From Moringa oleifera (taxonomy: Eukaryota; Streptophyta; Magnoliopsida; Brassicales; Moringaceae), in the NCBI GenBank assembly GCA_021397835.1, contig JAJFZO010000476.1, positions 806,001 to 870,000 of the forward strand: a stretch of 64,000 nucleotides of DNA, written 5' to 3'. Below are positions 1 through 20,200 of the stretch, one piece after another (position 1 is the stretch's first letter; each line of letters starts with the position of its first letter). The notes below the pieces were generated by a model that was not told where the DNA came from, did no database searches, and saw nothing but the letters and a program-made list of their open reading frames with translations. Both the position numbers and the translations under genes were made by a program.

Positions 1-1300
1 TATTTTATCCCTCAAATTAATAGTAAAAAATAGAAATGTATACTATTTCTAATAATCTATTACCTGTTTGGAAGGTTTTGATCGATGAAGAACGCAAAAA
101 AAGAGAACTATTATTTGGGATTTAATAGAAAGGCATAGAATTAAGATAATAAGAAAAAAATTGAAAAGATAAATTTAGTTGTTGATTTCTTTCTTTTTCA
201 TTTATCTCCATTATCGTAGAGGTTCATATCCAACGACTCAATCCTCAAATTTTAAATTAAAAATTAAAAAAAAAAATTGATTCATAATAGAAATTATAAC
301 AACAAATTGAAGGTTTTACATGAAGGGGTAGGTAGAAAGGAGAAGAAAAAAAAAATATAGAGAAGAAGGAAGAAAGTGAAAAGAAAAAGAAAGAAGAAAT
401 TTTTTTTTGAAATCTTGATCTCACCCTTAGTTAAAACCAAACTACCATTAATAGGAAGAATATTTCGTTAATAAAGGGTTTATATCGGTCCAATATAGAA
501 GTTTAAAATTTGTTTTAGCTCTTTTTAAAGATAAAAATTTGATTCGGTATCGAGGGTATACTTCAAGGTTTTTTGGAATATTTACTTTTTTTTCTATGAT
601 CTTACTTTTCTTATATGATGTATTGTAATATTGTATAATTCCTTCACACATTCAAATGATGATGATATAACGGTGAAGATAATGATAACAATGCTGATAA
701 TTAAAAATAAAAATAACAATGTTGATGACAAAAAATAATCATTTGTAAAGTAAAAATAGATATAAAAATAATTTGATCTCCTAAATTCATAAGATTAAAA
801 AAGAGATTGTCATGTAAATAATCTAAAACAATTTGTTCTTTTTGATTTTTTTTTATTAGTTGGAATTTTTAGTTTTATTAAATTATTTTTTCTCTAATGT
901 AAATTATCGCAAATGGATAGAGATGCACTTGACATATAAAAGCCCATTCAACTTGTTTATCTCTCATTTAAAAGTGTATTTTAGCGCTTTTCACGGATTT
1001 ATTCCTCTCTATCGTCTCTTTTATTTCTTCTTTGTGAGATCTCTCGATCTTTGAAGAAGTTTTAATTTTTTTTTTTGTTGTTTTTATAGAGTCGAAGTAT
1101 ATGTATTCTTCCTCTAAGATCTAAGTGAGAATTAATTAAACAAAAAATAATTTTATGACAATATTTGGAGAATATTTTTAATGGGGATATAAAAACACAA
1201 GAAGAATTTACTAGGTAAATGTGTTTTTTCTTTTCTCAGTGGTTGAAGGACCTTGCAACATTTTGATGCACTCAAAGTTTTTTCTTTTTCACATGAAATC
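1..1300. other. AT-rich intergenic DNA, no gene seen
   Basis: Very AT-rich sequence with homopolymer A and T runs. The short open frames here lack coding character and known motifs. I see no RNA gene or recognisable transposon domain. Confidence 0.6.
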
Positions 1301-1309
1301 TATGTGAAG

Positions 1310-2230
1310 TTTTGTTCATGTTAATTTCTGTAATATTTAGAAAGGCACGTGTAAAATTTGTCAAGTCCTCTTATAGTATGATTTTGTATGAAGACATAAT
1401 TATGTGTAAAGTAGTTAATTCGTATAAAGATATTGTTTGGGATAAAGTTATTTATCCCTATAAAGCTATCCACGTGCAAAGTATTCATTGTTCGTATAAA
1501 ATTGTCAATGTTTGTGTAAAGGTTCTAGTGTTCATGAAAAGATGCGTGTTCTCATATAAAGTTGTTTGTATAATGTTTCTTTTAATGTAAGTAATGTATA
1601 TTGAAAATAATATATGACAATATTTTTGATTTAAATTAGTATATAAAGATTATACACTCGTGATGTTCTTGTTTCATTGAAGCATATCTTAACAAAATTT
1701 TTTGAATAATCATGTATCATGAAATCGATATATTTATATGTATCATAATTAGATAGATAACTGACTTCCTAACTTGCGTCGATCTTTAACAAAAATATCC
1801 CAAAATCAACCAAAAAGTTAAGTCTGAGCATGTTTCAAGAAAAAACTTAGATGTAATGATACCAAAATACCTCAAAAATAAACATTAAGGCCTAATATGA
1901 GTTAATATGTATATTGTTATAGGTGTCGATCTTCTAATTTTACATTAATGAAATAAATAATAAAAAATTATATGAAAATATATAATTGTAGACTAATATA
2001 TTTATACCAAAACTACCATCACTAAATATGCTCATATGAGTTCATATAAGTATGGACATCGTAATTTTAAGACAAATATTTGTATAAATAACAAAAAAAA
2101 AATTTACGAAAACATAAAACTGTACATGAAAAATTAATGTCTTTACATGAGAACGAGCATCATTACATGAACTTTGCCTTTACATGAAAATTATTGTAAG
2201 TTCTTAAAAAAAAAAAAAACTCAAGATAAT
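1310..2230. repeat. Old inverted repeat with periodic sub-repeats
   Basis: From about 1330 to 1590 a loose motif resembling GTGTAAAG...TCGTATAAAG recurs roughly every 25-30 bases. Around 2110-2200 a related pattern (TTTACATGA...) runs in the opposite orientation. The reverse complement of 2140-2190 aligns with about 1510-1565. The arms are diverged and the outer ends cannot be fixed. The style recalls the sub-repeats inside the long inverted repeats at 46.7-53.3 kb, so this may be the relic of a related DNA transposon. That relationship is inference. Confidence 0.35.
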
Positions 2231-2759
2231 ACGTAACTCTATTTGTATGGAATACTAGTTCTCTTATACAAAACCCATTAGAAGTTACAACAAATTAGCT
2301 TAAATGAGATTCTATTATCATATTAGAAAATTGCAAGAACTTACTGCTAGCAACTACAATACTCATCTTCACATTCTTCACCTATAGTCCAAATAATTAA
2401 ACAAAAATCTCTAATCATATATTTGTCAATAATTGATCATAATTTTAATAAATATTAATACAACTTGCACTATTTGAGCAAAAAATGATAAAATGGATTT
2501 TGTAAGTTTTTAAAAAAAATGAAGAAAAAGATTAAATTTTAAAGAGGATAATTTCATAAATAGGTTTTAATAATTTTTTAAAAAATATATGAAAAACAAA
2601 AAATTAATAAAAATGCATATTTTTTTAAGGTGTACTTTATAAAAGTTGATTTTTTTTTTCCACATAATCTACGTATCCTTTTGTTGAATAAGGAAAAAGA
2701 CAACTGATGGGTTGATTAAAACAAACTAGAACTGCAGCAAACAAAGGGACTTTCCATCA
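2231..2759. other. AT-rich upstream flank of the MetAP2 gene
   Basis: AT-rich DNA just before the GC-richer leader region. It presumably contains the MetAP2 promoter, but I cannot point to a specific TATA box or transcription start. Confidence 0.35.
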
Positions 2760-3641
2760 AAACTACGCCCTCTTTCCTCACCCCTTTCATGTTCTTCATC
2801 TCCCTTCCGTCCCCGGCGACCTGAATTGGTGAGTGCTCATCCCATGTATCACTCTTTTGCACCTCTTTTCTTTTTCTTCTTCATTTCTTCCTTTTTGCGA
2901 TCTAGTCCGCTCTCTTTACCGCGTTGTTCTCTTTCTTTCTTTCTCTCTGTCTCTCTGTGTCGCGGCTCCTTCTCTGGAAGTTTCTCTTCTGCCTTCCTGC
3001 CGCCTTTCACTCTCTTTTTCCTCCCACCATCACACACACACCTGCATCTCGGACCGTGGGCAGCAGTATCTTTGCCTCTGGCTGTAAAGCCCTGAACTTT
3101 CCTAATGTTCGCCGGAGCTGCCTCCCTTCTCCCTCCATTGGACAATATCCCGGACGCCTTTACCTTCCTCCACCAGCTAAACCCATCCCCTCCTCATGAA
3201 AGACTCAACTTCTCCCTCTCCTCCTCTGTATTTCAGATATTACCGCAAGTCGGCCGCTAGGGTTTTCTTTCATCACCATCAACAAAGACCTCTCGCCCCT
3301 CCTCCAGCGTCTCCAGCATCTAATCTCGCATCTCCTTGACGCCACTAGGTCCATAGAGGCTGACAGCCACTGTGTTTCATCCCATCCCAGATACAGAGAC
3401 TATCGCCCACGGCGACTTTGCTCTGTGATTTTGAGACCAAACTCTCCACCTACCTCAACCAATACCTCCAAAATCTTGTGCTCGACGCTGATGGCGAAGG
3501 ACGGCATCAGAATCGGGAGGCACCACCTTACTCCTTTGAGGGCCAATAGCCCTTTACCTCTCTCTCTCTCTCCTCTTTGTCTTTTGAGTTTCCCACTCAC
3601 ATTAAATGTATATAGTTGTTATGCAGAGAGGTGTTGATGAA
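2760..3641 (+). promoter_or_regulatory. MetAP2 non-coding leader with a 5'UTR intron
   Basis: A good donor (TTG then GTGAGTG) starts at 2829. A good acceptor (TTGTTATGCAG) ends at 3626, 15 bases before the chosen ATG at 3642. This implies a leader exon ending at 2828 and a leader intron of about 800 bp. If so, the upstream in-frame ATGs at 3606 and 3621 are spliced out, which supports ATG 3642 as the true start. The intron has a pyrimidine-rich first half (2860-3050) and a GC-rich coding-like stretch at 3105-3600. The transcription start is not known. Confidence 0.5.
3105..3600 (+). pseudogene. Coding-like decayed fragment inside the MetAP2 leader intron
   Basis: GC content is clearly higher than in surrounding DNA. 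An ATG at 3105 opens a frame rich in Leu, Pro and Ser that stops near 3260. Coding-like sequence then appears to continue in other frames: a Leu-rich helix-like stretch near 3270-3350, and a segment containing DFETKLSTYLNQYLQNLVLD near 3428-3490 that runs to a stop near 3550. This looks like a gene fragment broken by frameshifts. I do not recognise the parent gene. It could instead be ordinary GC-rich leader DNA. Confidence 0.3.
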
Positions 3642-10946
<7,305 letters not shown>

Positions 10947-13900
10947 TGTCAATGTCAATGGAATAACATTTTGATCTTCTGGATGGACACTAATCAGTTG
11001 AAACTTTGAGTATCCATCTGTTTTCATGTTTGTTTTATCTCAGCTGCAGTTTTGGATGAATATATAAATAAGGCATGTAATAGTGAAGTGTATTCTATTT
11101 AGTCACAGTATTTATTTTGGTGGTAGTATCTTGTTGGGGGAGCTAACCATAAGTCTTAAGCACCATCTAAGCTGCCCTCTGGTCATTAATCCAGTTGATT
11201 TTAATAGAGTTAATCAGATTATTATGATTATTTGTTTATGAGTTAGTGATGTTATTTACGAAAATTTTAAATGACTTGACAATAAGAATGCTTTCTAGAA
11301 TGTAATCTATTATTGCTTCAGAAGATAAATGATGATTTATATGAAGTGATTAGAAAAATAAAATGATAAGCAAAACTGTTCTCAAATATATTTATTTTAT
11401 TACAATTTAAATATTTTTTAAAATTTATTTTCTCATTTTCTTCATTATTTTTTTCTTCAATGGAAAAAAATTATTTTCTTTTTACTGTTCTCTTTAAAAG
11501 TTCTTAATGATTTTAGCATGAGAATGCTCGCTAAATGTTATTGAATGATTTAGTTGAAATTTGATGATTGAACTTGATTTTTTTATTTTTATATTAAACA
11601 AAATAAAGTTGATATATGAAATTTTTTAATTTATTGAGGTTATTTTTGATAAAAATGTATCTTTCTTTCTTACAACAAACATGAGAAACATAAATGTCTT
11701 GAAATCTTGATTATTAGAGCATGATTTATCAAAAGTGTTGGTGTAAATTTATTTGTAATGGGATTTCAGTGTTAAAATAACTCAAAATCACAGTAATAAT
11801 TTTATTTGTAAAATCAAACAAGTTGCAAGGTATTTTGGTCTATCTGATTGTGTTTTAATTTTTTTTAAAAAAATTATTTTTAAAAATAATTTGAAGAAAA
11901 AATTATTTGATAATATTACTTTTAAAATAATTTGTCATAATCTTTTAGATTGGTTAATAATTACAATAATGTCGTCAATGAAAACGTGTTTTTTTTTTTT
12001 TAAGTTAGGAAACAAAATATTTTTTTATTTTCTGTTTTAAAAAAGAAAAAATATTTTAAAAATCAAATTTATCAAATAAATTTTTTGTTTTTAAAAAATA
12101 AAAAATATATTTTTAAAAATAAAATAAAATTGATTGATTTTTTTATTTTTTATTTTCAATTATGAAAAATTGTGCAGATGAATTATAGCCATGCGCAATA
12201 ATATATAATACTATTTACGAGTGAACAAACTTTATTATTTATGAATTAAGGAAGTTTGTTAAAAATGAAGTTGACCTTAATTATTCATAAAATCATGGGT
12301 GGTTATATATTATTTAATTATCTTTTGATGGGTTTAACATTAGATGATAGAAAAACATGATGAAATTAACTTTAAAAAATTTTTTCACTACAAAAGTAAG
12401 TTAACATTACTAAGTTGTATGATTTTAGTTTTTTTTTATTGTGAAGATTGTCATTTTTATTTTTTTGGTACTCTAGACACTGCACTTCATTATGCAACAA
12501 AGATAATACTATGTTTTATGAATAAATTGATAATGTATAAATTATATTAAATTTAAAATAATTTTTTTAAAAAAATTTACTCATTCTTTTGTTTTGAATA
12601 TTTTTTTTTTTAGTAACAAACTCACAATAGATGTTACCATCCAATGAATTTGGATTAATGAATTTTCTTTTTTTTAACGTAACTCAATGAGTTCTATTTC
12701 AAAGTGAAATAATTTATATTCGTATGCATATTTTAAGTATTATTATAACATTCAAATAAAAGTCAAAGTATTATATAAGTAATTATAACTCACAACTCAA
12801 CATTTAAGTAATCATGTTTTACACATAAATCATAATGTATGAATTATAAGTTATTTATGCATATCAATCAAGTCATTATTGTATCACGTATAATTATTAT
12901 GTAAGTTATATAAATTATTATTATGCATGTCCATCAAATCACTTTTAATATTTACTTATCTACACTCTACATGTAAGTTATTATCCAAATTATACAAATT
13001 ACTATGCAAGTGCACATGTCGCCATAAAAACTCAATAATTTATATTAAATGTAATATCAATCCATTAGGAGATAAAATTATAATATAATAAGTTTTATAA
13101 ACAAAACTTAGCTCAAATTAAATTTATAAAAAATAATAAAAATAAATTAATACAAAATAAAAAATAAATTAGTACAAAAAAAGAAAACAAATCAAGATAA
13201 TTACAAAATAATTAATTTGAACATCTTTTAATTTTTTCAATTAAATTCCTTAATATTTTTCTTTTATTATTAAATATATTTTAATTTATTCTTATTTTAC
13301 TATTTAATTATTATTTATTCATTGGCTAGTTAAGTTGTTGCATTGCAAATTCTCTTTTCATATCTTAATTTTTTAAAAAAATTAAAAAATCAAAATATAA
13401 ATTTCATTCAAATTTTCAACAATTGCCTAATGTTTTAGATTACACACTAAACAAATAATAAATATAAATTAATAATATTCTTTATTTTTTATTTTTTTAA
13501 AAATAAATAATTAAAAAAGAAAATAGATTTCTTATCAATTGTAAACTCATACTTATTTCTATAGTGAATGTAGAATAAGTATATTATATGTTAAATATAA
13601 ATTATGACTTCACTCATATCCAAAATATGAACTTTCTTCTCGTTATATATATATTCTAAATTATTTTAAATAAAAATAAAAAATTATTGTTACAAAAATC
13701 AACAACTTGTGATTACTTAAAAAAAAAAAGATTTAATTGCCATGAACTTGTAATTTGCAAAGCGAATGTTAAACACTATAATAAAGATTTCAAAATTGAC
13801 TAAAACGAATGAATAGAAATCTAGTGTTTTAATTGTATGTAATCAAAACCGATGCAAACACTAAAGAAGTTGACCCACAACTTTAACAAAGGAGATTTTA

Positions 13901-14880
13901 CAAATTTCAATTATATTTTATAATTTGTTCATAGATATTGTAACAAACTTTTTAAAATATCTACTTGTTTTTGTACCCATACCCACTTTATAAATTTCAA
14001 CCATATTTCATAATCGAATATCACTATTAATGGCCAAAAACAAAGAAATCAAAAATATTGTTTCAAAGTCCATGCCTATTTGAAGCATTAAATATTAAAA
14101 AACTAAAATTTGTACTATATTTTTACCATACTTTTACAACAACAGTGAAAAAAGAATTTCAATGATTAGATACTCCGTATAATTTCAATGGAGTTTTCAG
14201 AGTAAGCTTTTTTGCACGCATTAGTTTGACATGATGAATGACTATTGAAGATGATCGGAAAAGTGATTCCTCAAAGTGCATACACACTTATTCGATGACA
14301 AGTTAAAGACGACAAAAAGGTGATATAGGTCTTAAAAATGGGTTTAGACTGACAAGATGAGGGCAAAGGTTTTACGAATGAGCTCGAATATGGCCGCAAT
14401 TGTATCGGTGGCGTTCACTCTCAAAGTTTCAAAGATAGATAATGAAGAATGGGGTAGACAAGGAGGAATAAGGAGACAATGAAAAGAGACGAAGAAGAAT
14501 GAGAATGAGTTTCGAGGAAAAAGAAATGAAGACTCTTAAAAGGAACTTCAAATTTTTTGAAAATTAAAAGAAATCGACCATCGAACTCCCTTGGGTAAAA
14601 ATGTGTGTCCGGTCAATATCCATTTGATAGGTATTACATGACTACATATGTGCCTAAAATGCAACCAAAACTAAGCTATTTGTTTAAAATTTTTTATTGT
14701 ATTATTTTATGTGTTTGGTGTTAAAAATATAACTTACAGATTATGGATTTTTTAAAAATAATAATTAAAAATTTTTACCTTATTATATTATATTATATAT
14801 GTATATGTTTTTAATGTAATACCACGGACATAATATTATCCTTGTTACTAAAGCCACTCCCCAATTCTGAAAAAAGTCTG
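10947..14880. other. MetAP2 3' flank and AT-rich intergenic DNA
   Basis: The first few hundred bases probably contain the MetAP2 3'UTR, with AATAAA-like sequence near 11060. From about 11400 to 14150 the DNA is extremely AT-rich and I recognise no gene or transposon domain. From 14160 to 14600 it is more balanced but still without a recognisable reading frame. Confidence 0.55.
12839..13022. repeat. Degenerate direct repeat, about three units
   Basis: Three loosely similar units contain TAAGTTAT, an AT stretch, ATGCA and then CCATCAA/GTCA-like sequence, near 12840, 12900 and 12970. Divergence is high and origin unknown. Confidence 0.3.
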
Positions 14881-14899
14881 TTCCAAATGCTGTAGACAG

Positions 14900-15075
14900 A
14901 CCCTTGTGGCTGTTGAGACCTCGCTAAGAGAAAACCAGCCTCCTACCAGTAGTATTTCCGCCGTCTACGCTTCAGCTCCAGGAACACCGATTGCTCATAG
15001 CCGCCTGAAAGGTGACTGCTCAATTCTTTGTGGTATTTTCTCACACTTGGATGCAATTGACAAATCGACCCCTGA
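14900..15075 (+). pseudogene. Orphan coding-like segment upstream of AspRS
   Basis: A short stretch of unusually balanced base composition in AT-rich surroundings. It reads without stops for about 60 codons (containing TSSISAVYASAPGTPIAH), but its frame opens with GTG rather than ATG. A GT-like donor follows CCTGAG near 15072. It could be an orphan exon, a gene relic, or a leader exon for the downstream AspRS gene. I do not recognise a family. Confidence 0.25.
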
Positions 15076-16468
15076 GGTTAATTTCTTTTAAACTTTGGTC
15101 TTAATTACATATTTCAGGTACTAGTCTTCCTCTCACCATGCTCAGTAGCCTTTGCACCGTTATGTGTATTTGCTTAAATTTTCATCTGCCTTTTTTCCTC
15201 TATTGCATAATTATCATAGTTTTCTTTTTCTTCTCCTTCTCTGTCCTTCATCTCTTGTACACTTTGATGTATGGATGACGAAACATTTCGTTGTTATCAG
15301 TTTCTGTAATCAGGATTCAGACTTATATGTGTCTGGATTTGAACTGAAGTTTTGATGGTTTGACTTACATGTATTTCCACATTTCGTGCTCCTTAACTAA
15401 TAGGAAGTGTTGGATTCAGACCAACTCCACTCTTTTTTTAAAAAAATATTTTTTTAAAATATGTGTATATCAGTGTATAAAATTGAATTTTTCTATATCA
15501 ATTTTAATTATATTTGAAGGTAATGTTCATAATTAAGTTGATCTCTATTAGGTGGTCTTTGGTTTTATTTCCCTACCATGGGCTGGTGGAATCCTTTAGG
15601 TGTTGTCTGGTTAGCGGAATCATCGAGGATTTTCTAGAACCTTAGAGTGGTAAACCAATTTGTCCATGTTTGATTTGCGAAATTTTTAGGATTCTTAAGA
15701 AACTAGGATTCTGATGAGCAGTTTTTCATGTTTCCTGCGAACTGATGCCTGGGTAACTTAGTTTTCCATGGTATGGAAAATTTATATATATATTTAAAGG
15801 ACTGAAAGTCATGTTCTCTGTGGTAGTTAGAAAAAGGAGATCCCTGCATTCATACTCGGGGAATACAGTTCTTTAAGTACTTGCCAGAAAGAGCAAAGAA
15901 AACAGAAAGTGTCCACAAAACAAGGAATTGCATTCATACATAATCAGGAAAATGAGAAAGATCTTTCTGGGATTTATGATTATGGTACTGATATGTATCT
16001 TACTGCTAGTTTCCATCACATTTCCCATATTCTGCATTAGCTCCTTGCTTTAATGATCCCTAGCTGTATTTCAGGTTGGAGCACCTTATCCCCTCCGTAC
16101 AAATAGGATTTAGCTTTCTAGCATTATTTTAAATCAGATTTTCATGCCAGTTTTTGGCCTTTACACATGATAATTCATCAGATTAAGTTTCTTAGTGGTC
16201 TTTTAAAGGAATGTAGCATTAGGTAGGTTGAGTTGTTTGAATAGTATTAAATGATAGAAGAATTAGTATGATCCCTTCTTTAATTTTTTCTTCAATTTTT
16301 TTTTTGGTTGGCCATCAAAATTGAAGTATTTTACTTTTAATGAGCAAAGCTTTTAAAACTGGGAGATTATATATGTCCTTAAACTTTACTAATTTTCAGT
16401 GGTCCTTGCAGAACTCACCTACCAACAGCAGCCATTCGTACTGCTTTCCGTTTTGCAATACCAAACAC

Positions 16469-16470
<2 letters not shown>
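15076..16470. other. Upstream region of the AspRS gene
   Basis: Intergenic DNA or possible leader intron between the orphan segment and AspRS. No domain-bearing reading frame is visible. It presumably includes the AspRS promoter. Confidence 0.4.

Positions 16471-16530
<60 letters not shown>
16471..16530 (+). repeat. Compound microsatellite (CT)n-(AT)n-(T)n in AspRS 5' leader
   Basis: A CT run, a TA run and a poly(T) run follow each other directly, ending about 95 bases before the AspRS ATG. A pyrimidine-rich tract at this distance is common in plant leaders. The run lengths are likely to vary between individuals. Confidence 0.85.
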
Positions 16531-16531
<1 letters not shown>

Positions 16532-16626
16532 ACACACATACGCAGAGACACGAACAGAAGACAGTAAGCCCGTTTTCTTTCTACTATCTAACATAAAATT
16601 CTAGGGTTTACAACTGTCCATTAACA

Positions 16627-17212
16627 ATGTCAACCCCATCTGAAATCCCCTCAACGGAGGAAAAAGAACAGCCACCAGCAGCAGGAGATGAAGAATCCTC
16701 CAAAGGGGTCAGCAAAAAGGCTGCCAAGAAGGAAGCCGCCAAGCAAGAGAAACTGCGACGCCGCCAGGAAGCTGCCGACGCTGCAGCAGCCGCTGCTGTG
16801 GCTTCGCCGCAGGAGGAAGACCCACACTCCGCCAATTATGGTGACGTGCCGCTGTGGGAGCTACTGGCGGTCGAGGATCCAACAGCAGGAAAATGGTGCG
16901 AGGCCGTGTACAGGAGAAAAAGGACCCCAGTAGGGGAGCTTGCGGAGGAACTGAATAATAAGGAAGTGAGGGTGCGAGGTAGGATGCAGTCAACAAGAAC
17001 CCTTAGCAAGAACATTGCGTTCTTGGTGGTGAGGGAGATGGGGTTTACTGTGCAGTGCGTAGCCACCAAATCTGAGGAGAACAATGTAAGCAGCCAAATG
17101 ATCAACTACATCAAGGGCTTGAATCGTGAATCTATTATTGAGGTCATCGGCCTTGTCTCCATCCCCAAGGATCCCCTCAAGAGCACTACTCAACAGGTGC
17201 CTTCTCTTTCTC

Positions 17213-17254
<42 letters not shown>

Positions 17255-20200
17255 CCATGTATGTATCTTCACAGATAGATACTGACAGTTGCAATGTTAT
17301 CGCGCCTAGTCCTATTGCATTGGCTAAGAAGGATCTCTGAGCGAAGTGGGCACCCACTTTTTTTTTAGCTTACTATGCCAATATGTGAAAAAGAGGGTGT
17401 GCACGTTTGCAGGTTGAAATTCAGGTGAGGAAGTTATATTGTGTTAGCAAAGCTTTGCCAACACTACCCATGAACATTGAGGATGCTGCACGAAGTGAAG
17501 CCGAAATTGAAAAAGCTTTGCAGGTAGATTCAGTCATTAGACTCTCTCTCTCTTCCTCTCCTTCCCTGTTTACACAAACAGGAAAGTTGGATAATGTCCC
17601 TGCATTTTACTGATGGAGGTCAAAGAAAATTATTGTAAATGAATTGTTGCGATACTTCCTGCGCCCTCTATATTTAATGATCATTTTGATGGTCTAGGCA
17701 GGGGAACAGCTTGTCCGTGTTAACCAGGATACAAGATTGAACAACAGAGTTATTGACTTCCGAACACCATCCAGTCAAGGGATTTTTCGTATTCAGTGTC
17801 AAGTTGGAGCTGTATGTTCTTGTTTGTTGGATTACTTGTTTTCTTTCTTTCTTTCTTTTTTTTCTTGGGTTGTTTTCCATCATTATATATCAGTTCATTT
17901 TCAACCTTATCTAGGCAGAATTTTTTGTTAAAAAAGGCCTCTGACTCTGAGAGCATAGTTGTGAAAATTTACCCATCAGACGGGTTCTTGCATTGTTTGT
18001 TGAGAGTTAACTAAGATGGGAAAGCAATTTTGGGGGAAATTTATACCGATGATTTTGTAGAACTCTAAGTATGGGTTGAGAATGTCCATCTTCGATGGAT
18101 GCTACACTTTTCTGTGTGGTGCTCTTGGAGTCAGGGGGGCTCTTGTAGTTGGTGAAATTCTTGGACAAACAAAAAGAATATATTCGCATCTGTGCATCTG
18201 TGCGTTTATTATTTTCATGTTTCAGATCTTTCTGTTGTATTTCCTTGTTTCTGTGTCAATGGTTGATTATTAGAATGTTGGTACTAAAATTTACTTAGTG
18301 AATTAGTGGACCAAGTTAGCTTAAAATTTTATATGTACTTTTTTGTTTAACTTGAAGTCTTCCTGGTTCTTAAAAAACTGCATGATTGTGCAGATCTTTA
18401 GAGAATTTTTATTATCTGAAGGCTTTGTTGAAATCCATACGCCCAAATTGATATCTGGATCTAGTGAAGGTGGTTCTGCTGTATTTAAGCTTGACTACAA
18501 AGGACTTCCTGCATGCCTGGCCCAGTCCCCTCAACTTCACAAGCAAATGACTATTTGTGGTGATTTTGGGCGGGTCTTTGAGATAGGTCCTGTTTTTAGA
18601 GCAGAAGACTCCTATACACACAGGCATTTATGTGAATTCACAGGTCTTGATGTTGAAATGGAAATCACTGACCACTATTCTGAGGTATTACTGGAATTTC
18701 GGTTCTTGATTCTCATGAGAAGTCATATTTGTCAATGTTTTTTATTTTTCTGAGGAAATTAGCTTGACTATGCAGGTGATGGATATTGTGGACCGCTTAT
18801 TTGTCAAAATGTTCGACAGATTGAACGAAAAGTGCAAGAAGGAACTTGAAGCTGTGGGGAGGCAATTCCCATTTGAACCTTTGAAGGTCATCATCCCTTT
18901 TACATTATAAACCACTTGGATTGTTATTATGAAGAAGTGGTTTTAAGAATATAATGTTTAAGCTTTTGTATCTTTTAAAAATATTTTTCTTATAAAAACA
19001 ATCTTAGGAATCTTTTTCTCTTGACCTGATTGTTGGCATTTGATAAATGTCCAGTACCTGCCGAAGACTTTGAGACTCACATTTGAAGAAGGGGTTCAAA
19101 TGCTCAAGGTAAGTGGAGCAGTATCATACCTCATGCTAGTATTTATTGTTCCAAAGAGCTACCTTGCCTAGGGATGGAAGATTTTTTTGGCTCCCCTAGG
19201 CCCAGTGGATTTGTCAATAGAGCTTCGAGCTAAAAATGCGGAAGGAATGCCATACCACGGTTATCAAAAAAAAAAAAATTGTTCTTTTATCCAGTTTTGT
19301 TCCATTATAGTTAACTAAACGCTCTTGTATATTTTCTTTGGATTATTATTTGAATTATCAAAAAAGGAACAGCCACCATGAAACTTAGCATAAACTTTTT
19401 CATATGTGGCTTATATTTGCCGTGTTTCCTAAAGTGTCTTGTTGGCCTTATATTTTCCCATTTCAAAATTAGATTAAGCAGAGAAAAATTTTAATACCAT
19501 ATAGAGGAGCTAATTTAAGGAATTATAGCAAATCTTGTTTTTACTTGTCATCTTAGTTATATTGTCATGTGTTTTTTAAGGATGCTGGTGTGGAAATTGA
19601 TCCTTTTGGCGACCTTAATACAGAGGCAGAGAGGAAACTAGGCCAGCTCGTTTCAGAGAAGTAATTCAATTTTTTTTACTTATATTTATCTGCTTGGCCT
19701 TTTTTCTTTATTTCAATCGTTGAAGTTTGAAATCTTCAGATTTCCTACATGTGTGATGTGGATTGTACCCGTGATGATAGGTACGGCACTGAATTTTATA
19801 TACTGCATCGCTTCCCTTTGGCAGTCAGACCGTTCTACACCATGCCTTGCCATGATAATTCCCTTTATAGTTGCTCATTTGATGTCTTCATTCGAGGTAA
19901 TTGATGGGTTAAATCCAACTTCATTATTAATGATTTTGTTCGTATAATTGGTCTTTGATTAATTCCATAACATGCTGCTACAAGGAGCTTTTTTCATTAT
20001 CATAGTCTGTATATTGTTTCTTGTTCCTTGCCTATCTTGTTTCATTATTGTGGTCCACACGTTTTGTGGAGGCTGGATGTTTGAGTTCCTAGGAATAACA
20101 TTTGTTTAAGGTTGATATGGATGCCTCCCACCAAACACAAATCTGGAGTGCATTGGCATACATGCCTGTGTTTACATTTCCTTTCTGTTGCACATTCCCA

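Noticed and set aside
1310..1590. Regularly spaced short repeats resembling a CRISPR array
   Set aside because: The repeats are degenerate with no constant-length unique spacers, and the context is a plant nuclear genome.
3606..3641. Upstream in-frame ATGs at 3606 and 3621 as the MetAP2 start
   Set aside because: A strong acceptor ends at 3626, so these codons probably lie in a leader intron. The protein from 3642 matches the usual plant MetAP2 N-terminus better.
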